Shown here: piece after piece, positions 57,351 to 62,039 of the stretch
Layout: each line of letters starts with the position of its first letter
Position numbering within the stretch: the stretch's first letter is position 1
Notes under the pieces: model-generated
What the model saw: the letters and a program-made list of their open reading frames with translations, nothing else
The model's database searches: none
Told to the model about the DNA's origin: nothing
Source of the DNA: Okeania hirsuta
Lineage (GTDB): Bacteria > Cyanobacteriota > Cyanobacteriia > Cyanobacteriales > Microcoleaceae
Reading direction: 5' to 3'
DNA: 62,039 nucleotides
Assembly (NCBI RefSeq): GCF_003838195.1
Contig: NZ_RCBY01000018.1
Location: 1 to 62,039, forward strand
Position numbers and translations under genes: made by a program

Positions 57351-57800
57351 TTATTCTCCTGGAGTAGTTTCAATAATTAACGTTTCAGGTTTTTGAGCTT
57401 GGTGAGGATGGTCAGGCCCTGGATAAACTTTTAGTTTAGCATGAAGTTTTCTTCCCAGAGAATTTTTTGGTAGCATTCCGAAAACTGCCTCCTCAATAAT
57501 TCTTTGAGGCAAACGAGCTTGCAACTTAGAAAAAACCTCTGTTTTCATACCTCCTGGCCTTCCTGAATGGCGCCGATAAAGTTTCTGACTACTTTTTTTA
57601 CCAGTTACATTCACCTTTTCAGCATTAACGACAATCACAAAATCTCCTGTATCGAGATGTGGAGTATAAGTAGGTTTATTCTTACCCCTAATAATCATCG
57701 CAATAGCAGTAGCTAATCGCCCTAAACGCTGTTCTTTAGCATCAATAACATACCATTTTTGCTCTAGAGCCTTCAGTGGTGGAACGTATGTTGTATTCAT
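57351..57800 (-). CDS. rplM: 50S ribosomal protein L13
   Basis: A 149-residue L13, an early-assembly protein of the large subunit. Conserved features: [41 protein letters not shown] and [11 protein letters not shown]. It overlaps nothing and lies upstream of rpsI in the usual pair. The gap to truA holds a small mobile element. Confidence 0.97.
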   Translation of the reverse strand: MNTTYVPPLKALEQKWYVIDAKEQRLGRLATAIAMIIRGKNKPTYTPHLDTGDFVIVVNAEKVNVTGKKSSQKLYRRHSGRPGGMKTEVFSKLQARLPQRIIEEAVFGMLPKNSLGRKLHAKLKVYPGPDHPHQAQKPETLIIETTPGE

Positions 57801-58144
57801 AATTTACTTAATTTAGTTGTTTTTTTACTGCTTATATTGGCTTTTATTGTCAGTTTAATCTGATTGAATTATTTGCTCAGTTTACCCAATTGTCAGTTAT
57901 TATTCTTTGATACTTAATCAGGAATTACGCATTTTTCCGACATAAACACTATATGTACCATAGTGCTATAGTTTTTATCTACTATATGTAGTGCCTTTGC
58001 GTAATTCCTGTTAATGGAAAGTCTCAATAGAGATACTTATAGCGGTTTTTTAGAAAGAAGTCTCCAGTAACAGCAGTGAGTAAACCAGTTTCGCAACATT
58101 TTAGGAGTGACTGAATCCATCAAAGTAGCGATCGCCTGCTCTAA
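57801..58144. other. Spacer between truA and rplM
   Basis: 344 bp with no gene. It carries a 92-bp inverted-repeat element (57919-58010) in the middle and a HIP1 octamer near 58127. Confidence 0.5.
57919..58010. mobile_element. F7 92-bp MITE with perfect 13-bp TIR
   Basis: CAGGAATTACGCA (57919-57931) and TGCGTAATTCCTG (57998-58010) are exact inverted repeats. TTAAT occurs beside both ends (57914-57918 and 58011-58015). Confidence 0.7.
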
Positions 58145-58987
58145 TCAATAAAAAATAAATTGAGGCATATTATTATACCAAACTTCTTGAGTAAAAGGAA
58201 ACTCCAGATAACCAACCCGCAATAAACAGAGGCCACTAGCCGGAGCTGAGTGCTTCACAACATCCCTTCTTTGATTAACCCAGATATCTGTAAAATTTTT
58301 CACAGATAGCTTCTGTTGACCCACTTGAATGAGTAACCCCACCAATAATCGCATCATTCCATATAGAAACCCACTAGCTTGAACCTCTATATGAATAAAT
58401 GGCCCCTGACTTTCACACTTAACCTCTTGTACATCTACCCAAGAATGAGGACGAGAAGAGCCAGCTCTTTGAAAAGCAGCCAAGTGATGACAGCCAATTA
58501 AAGGATTCAAAGCTGCTTGAATCAACAATGGATCTAACTGTGCTTGATAGTAATGCCAAACAAAAGGCATCACAAACAAATTAGGCCGTTTTTCTGTATA
58601 TAGGGTGTAGCGATAACGCCGCGAAGTTGCAGAAAATCGAGCGTGCCAGGTAGATTCAACTTGAGCCGAACTTGCGATTAAGATATCATTAGCTAGCCGT
58701 GAATTGAGAATAGTAGCCCACTTATGGGCAGGAATTGGGCCTGGAACATCGAAATGGGCTACTTGTGCTGCGGCATGAACTCCCGCATCTGTTCTTCCTG
58801 CACCATGTAATATTACAGACTGGTTAACCACAGAAGAAATAGTATTTTCAATCTCTTCTTGTACAGTTCGTTGATTTGGCTGTCTTTGCCACCCATGAAA
58901 ATGAGTGCCTTGATATTGAATTACAAGAGCAACACGCTGAACTAAAGGTTGGTTATTAGCCATGGGAAAGTTGAAAGTTTGTGACAT
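58145..58987 (-). CDS. truA: tRNA pseudouridine(38-40) synthase
   Basis: A 280-residue TruA converting uridines 38-40 of tRNA anticodon arms to pseudouridine. The catalytic Asp is Asp67 in GRTDAGVHA, and FHGWQRQP and SGFLYGMMRLLVG are conserved. The first nine residues (MSQTFNFPM) are not typical; ATG at residue 9 is an alternative start. In cyanobacteria it normally follows rplQ, as here. Confidence 0.95.
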   Translation of the reverse strand: MSQTFNFPMANNQPLVQRVALVIQYQGTHFHGWQRQPNQRTVQEEIENTISSVVNQSVILHGAGRTDAGVHAAAQVAHFDVPGPIPAHKWATILNSRLANDILIASSAQVESTWHARFSATSRRYRYTLYTEKRPNLFVMPFVWHYYQAQLDPLLIQAALNPLIGCHHLAAFQRAGSSRPHSWVDVQEVKCESQGPFIHIEVQASGFLYGMMRLLVGLLIQVGQQKLSVKNFTDIWVNQRRDVVKHSAPASGLCLLRVGYLEFPFTQEVWYNNMPQFIFY

Positions 58988-59189
58988 ACTCCCACAATGC
59001 TGATCAAGAATCAGATGTAGGCTTCTCAGGGACTTCTCTATGAGAACATTGACTGAGCTACCAAGGGATGCCCCACCTCTCTAAAGCTTAAAAGTCAATC
59101 TTTGTCACCATTAAATTTTTACTATTAATAAAATGGTCAAGTACTAACTTTTTCTGATTGATTTCCCAACTATCTCTTAACTATAGACC

Positions 59190-59540
59190 TTAAACCAGTT
59201 CAATAATTGCCATTTCTGCGTTATCTCCACGACGGCGAACAGTTCTTAAAACACGGGTATAACCTCCATTACGAGAACCGTATCTATCCTGTGCTCCTTC
59301 AAATAGAGAGTGAACTAGCTTTTTGTCATAGATATAACCTAAAGCTTGTCGGCGAGCTGCTAACGATCCATCCTTTGCCAAGGAAATCATTTTTTCTGCT
59401 TCTGACTGTACAGCTTTAGCACGGGTTTTTGTGGTAGTAATCCTACCATGACGGATTAATTCAGTGGCTAGAGACCGCAGAAGAGCGCGACGCTGATCTG
59501 CTGGTTTTCCTAGCTTTGGAACACGACGACTATGACGCAT
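59190..59540 (-). CDS. rplQ: 50S ribosomal protein L17
   Basis: A 116-residue L17 starting [20 protein letters not shown], with [18 protein letters not shown] and the C-terminal [14 protein letters not shown]. Full length and in its normal place after rpoA. Confidence 0.97.
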   Translation of the reverse strand: MRHSRRVPKLGKPADQRRALLRSLATELIRHGRITTTKTRAKAVQSEAEKMISLAKDGSLAARRQALGYIYDKKLVHSLFEGAQDRYGSRNGGYTRVLRTVRRRGDNAEMAIIELV

Positions 59541-59711
59541 GACTACTTTGAGTATCTAAAATATTTGAGCTAATTTTTTCAATTTGTGTTTCCGTACTGC
59601 TACTAACAGCTTCAAAAACTCAGTCGGTCATCTTTGAAAGCAAATAGTATTTCAGATTGACATTTTTGATGCCATTGACAAAAACTGGTTTGAATTTCTA
59701 ACTTTTGGCCT

Positions 59712-60653
59712 CTAAGTAGCTTTAGCAACTTTTTCTTGAGGCAAAGTTATTCCCAAGCGTTTCTGTAAAGCTTCTATAACTTCCTCAGCCGATTTTTGAC
59801 CAAAGTTTTTGATCTCTAAAAGGTCTTCTTGACTGTACTCCAGTAGGTCTGCAACAGAGTTAATTTGCGCTCTTTTCAGACAGTTATAAGCCCGAACCGA
59901 TAGTTGTAATTCTTCTATTGGAATCTGACTTGTTGGGTCTGTAGGCTCTCCTGATGGAGCCTCTGCCATATTAGTAATATCTTTAAGTGGCTCAAACAAA
60001 CTCATTAAGATACTAGCAGCATGACTCAAAGCATCTTGAGGTGTGTAACTGCCATTTGTCCAAACCTCCATAATAAGTCGGTCTTCTTCTATAGAGCTAC
60101 CTATACGAGCTTCAACTGTATAGTTAACCTTACGAACTGGCATAAAAATGGCATCAATTTGCAGAAAATCAAGAGCTGTAACATCATCGCGAGTACGATC
60201 TACCGCTCTATAACCAGTCCCTTTCTCAATTCTAAACTCCATTTCCAGAATTGACCCAGGAGATAGGGTAGCGACATATTGGCTGCGATCGATTATTTCT
60301 ACCTCCGAAGGTACATCAAAACGATCTGCAGTTAATGTTGCTGGCCCTTCTATCCTGACTCTACCAATTTGTGGTTGGTTGGAATGGCTTTTGAGAACAA
60401 CCTCTTTCATGTTCAGTAGGATCTCTAGAACATCTTCCCTTACCCCTTTGATTGTGGCAAATTCATGATTAACCCCAGCTATCCTCACTGATGTAATGGC
60501 TGTTCCTTCTAAGTTAGATAGTAGAACCCGCCTCAGTGCATTCCCTACTGTTGTCCCTTGACCGCGAGCTAGTGGCTCTATAATAAATTTTCCGTACTGA
60601 CTACGATCTTTGTCAGTTTTAGACTCTATACACTCGTAATGAAACTGCGCCAC
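59712..60653 (-). CDS. rpoA: RNA polymerase alpha subunit
   Basis: Alpha subunit that dimerises to start RNA polymerase assembly. I place the start at GTG 60653 (VAQFHYECIESK), because AAGGGAGGT, a near-perfect Shine-Dalgarno, ends 6 bases upstream (60660-60668). The open frame to ATG 60674 would translate that ribosome binding site. This gives 313 residues, normal for cyanobacteria. N-terminal domain (GNALRRVLLSNLEGTAI) and C-terminal domain with the helix-hairpin-helix segment (VRAYNCLKRAQINSVADLLEYS, split by helices) are complete. Confidence 0.96.
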   Translation of the reverse strand: MAQFHYECIESKTDKDRSQYGKFIIEPLARGQGTTVGNALRRVLLSNLEGTAITSVRIAGVNHEFATIKGVREDVLEILLNMKEVVLKSHSNQPQIGRVRIEGPATLTADRFDVPSEVEIIDRSQYVATLSPGSILEMEFRIEKGTGYRAVDRTRDDVTALDFLQIDAIFMPVRKVNYTVEARIGSSIEEDRLIMEVWTNGSYTPQDALSHAASILMSLFEPLKDITNMAEAPSGEPTDPTSQIPIEELQLSVRAYNCLKRAQINSVADLLEYSQEDLLEIKNFGQKSAEEVIEALQKRLGITLPQEKVAKAT

Positions 60654-60668
60654 GGAGTGACCTCCCTT
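60654..60668 (-). promoter_or_regulatory. Shine-Dalgarno deciding the rpoA start
   Basis: AAGGGAGGT on the minus strand (60668-60660) followed by a 6-base spacer and GTG. It argues against the upstream ATG at 60674. Confidence 0.8.
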
Positions 60669-60698
60669 GAACATTGAACCCCAGAGTTAATAATTTGA

Positions 60699-61094
60699 TT
60701 AGACTCTACGCCGTTTTGGTGGACGGCAGCCATTGTGAGGAATTGGGGTAATATCTCGGATCAAAGTTATCTCTAGTCCTGCCCCTTGTAAAGCCCTAAT
60801 AGCAGTTTCTCTTCCTGCTCCAGGACCACTAACCATTACTTGAATCTGACGCATTCCTTGGTCGTTAGCTCGACGTGCTGCGCTTTCTGCTGCTGTTTGT
60901 GCGGCAAAGGGAGTTCCTTTTTTTGCTCCTTTGAAACCACTAGAACCTGCTGAAGCCCAAGAAATTACTTCACCATTCAAGTCAGTAATGGTTACAATTG
61001 TATTATTGAAGGTAGACTGAATGTAAGCCACCCCATTGGGCACATTCTTTTTTTGCTTTTTTGCACCTGTTTTTTTACCTGGTTGTCGTGCCAT
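60699..61094 (-). CDS. rpsK: 30S ribosomal protein S11
   Basis: A 131-residue S11 with [36 protein letters not shown] and the C-terminal [16 protein letters not shown]. Full length. In most cyanobacteria rpsM lies directly upstream. Here the upstream 730 bp contain no gene, so the operon is split and rpsK must have its own promoter. Confidence 0.97.
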   Translation of the reverse strand: MARQPGKKTGAKKQKKNVPNGVAYIQSTFNNTIVTITDLNGEVISWASAGSSGFKGAKKGTPFAAQTAAESAARRANDQGMRQIQVMVSGPGAGRETAIRALQGAGLEITLIRDITPIPHNGCRPPKRRRV

Positions 61095-61828
61095 ATTTGT
61101 CTTTATGAGTGGTATCTTAAGGTAATAATGTACTTTTCTCAGAACAAGTTGACTTATTTCTAATCTTAAACTTATAAGAATTGTTTACTTTGATATAGCT
61201 TTAAAAGCTATGCTATATCCTTATATGACTAGCTAGAAATATTGTATTTTGGTTTTACATGACTTAATGTCTGAGAAATAAACTTTTTTGCTGGCTATTG
61301 AATTTTTAAATGCTATACTTTTAGTAGTAATACCCACATTTTACTTACATATGAGAGATGATTTTTTTGCGCCAGTAAAGTTTTTACTTTTATTTACTAG
61401 AACTATGAGTCTAGAGTTTTTGTTGTAATATCTGAAGTAGCAGATTTTTTGTGTTTCAACCCTGGCAAGTTTTTCTCACTTAAGTCAACAGACTTAACTA
61501 TAAATAATTCTTTTTTCTCCTTAATTTAATAGTTATAATTAGACAATAACAATTGACTTTCAGAGTTGATCGTTTAATTCGATTAATTTCTTTTCAATCT
61601 GACTGAATTACATTACTATAATCACTGTCAATTACTCATAATTTCAGATCATTTGCTATTATTAATAGTATTAATAATTTGTTTGTACTTAAGTAAGCTA
61701 TACAGAAATAGAATTAAGACTTAAGTAGATAATCAAATCAAATAATACTCAGTAGCAAGTAAGGCTTTAACTAAATTGTTCCCCCCCTTTGGCGAGCTTG
61801 GTCTTTACTAATGATAGTAATAGCTTTA
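61095..61828. other. AT-rich non-coding region upstream of rpsK
   Basis: No gene on either strand. Very AT-rich with several T-runs, and a CCCCCCC tract at about 61781-61787. It must hold the rpsK promoter; TATGCTATAT (about 61208-61217) is a candidate -10 area only if read on the wrong strand, so I do not assign one. Confidence 0.4.
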
Positions 61829-62039
61829 CTTGACATCCTCCCGGCGTTGAATCTAAAGATTACAACGCGGGATTCCTAACCATCACAGGTTAGGTCTTTC
61901 TGCTTAAATGCAAGCCCTCCGGAGCTTAATCCTTTCAGGCCTTACAGTCACTCCACAGACTGACACTGCGAGTCCCGCAGCCTTCTTGACATCCTCCCGG
62001 CGTTGAATCTAAAGATTACAACGCGGGATTCCTAACCAT
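61829..62039 (-). mobile_element. Tandem IS200/IS605 (TnpB-type) right ends with guide-RNA-like scaffold
   Basis: The 55-base unit cttgacatcctcccggcgttg...gggattcctaaccat occurs at 61829-61883 and again at 61985-62039. Read on the minus strand it is a hairpin (AATCCCGCGTTG pairing with CAACGCCGGGAGG) ending GATGTCAAG, as at the right ends of cyanobacterial IS605-type elements. Between the copies is structured sequence (agcagaaagacctaacc, ctccggagggcttgc, ctgtaaggcctgaaagg) resembling the omega-RNA region that follows tnpB. The tnpB gene, if present, would be beyond the right edge. Confidence 0.6.

Overview
The window reads as a chromosomal segment of a filamentous, non-heterocystous cyanobacterium. 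Evidence includes a phycobilisome core-membrane linker (ApcE), the cyanobacterial atp gene order with separate b and b' subunits, HIP1 octamers (GCGATCGC) scattered through genes, and heptameric short tandem repeats (tgactcc, tgtctcc types). The AT-rich sequence, very long spacers and swarm of small non-autonomous mobile elements resemble Trichodesmium/Okeania-type genomes. That genus-level placement is inference only.

Layout. 1-0.9 kb: an IS1-family transposase remnant broken by a small TA-flanked element. 0.9-10.8 kb, minus strand: M14 carboxypeptidase, CPBP membrane protease, DUF3326 protein, small conserved protein, [2Fe-2S] ferredoxin and apcE, with repeat-rich spacers. 11.9-16 kb: a DUF262 protein and two SAM methyltransferases. 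16.3-24.9 kb: a decayed hybrid NRPS-PKS (half A domain with N-methyltransferase - PCP - KS - AT - ACP - aminotransferase - C domain). Its 5' end is lost, it has a frameshift in a run of ten A, and nested MITEs terminate it. 25.3-32 kb, plus strand: atpI, atpB, atpE, atpF2, atpF, atpH, atpA, atpG, followed by aroE.

33.8-49.9 kb, minus strand: an unusually elaborate mycosporine-like amino acid (MAA) locus in the order mysA, mysB, panD, mysC, sodium-solute symporter, EamA exporter, mysD (D-Ala-D-Ala-ligase type), second EamA exporter, mysE (NRPS), O-methyltransferase. MysA and MysB make 4-deoxygadusol and MysC adds glycine. MysD and MysE are normally alternative routes for the second amino acid, and both are present here. 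PanD would supply beta-alanine, and three transporters could move amino acids or the sunscreen. This is the most interesting system in the window.

49.9-52.2 kb: 2.3 kb without a recognisable gene. 52.2-53.8 kb: a pentapeptide-repeat protein and a hypothetical protein. 54.7-61.1 kb, minus strand: rpsK, rpoA, rplQ, truA, rplM, rpsI, rpmE, prfA, with several MITEs between the genes. Upstream of rpsK, where rpsM is normally found, there is about 0.7 kb of empty AT-rich DNA and then two tandem copies of an IS200/IS605 (TnpB-type) right-end/guide-RNA-like sequence at the window edge.

At least nine families of small inverted-repeat elements can be separated by eye. One family (seven copies, ends GGGTTTGCTGA) shows 6-bp target duplications in every copy, and several elements are nested in one another, so insertion order can be read from the sequence.
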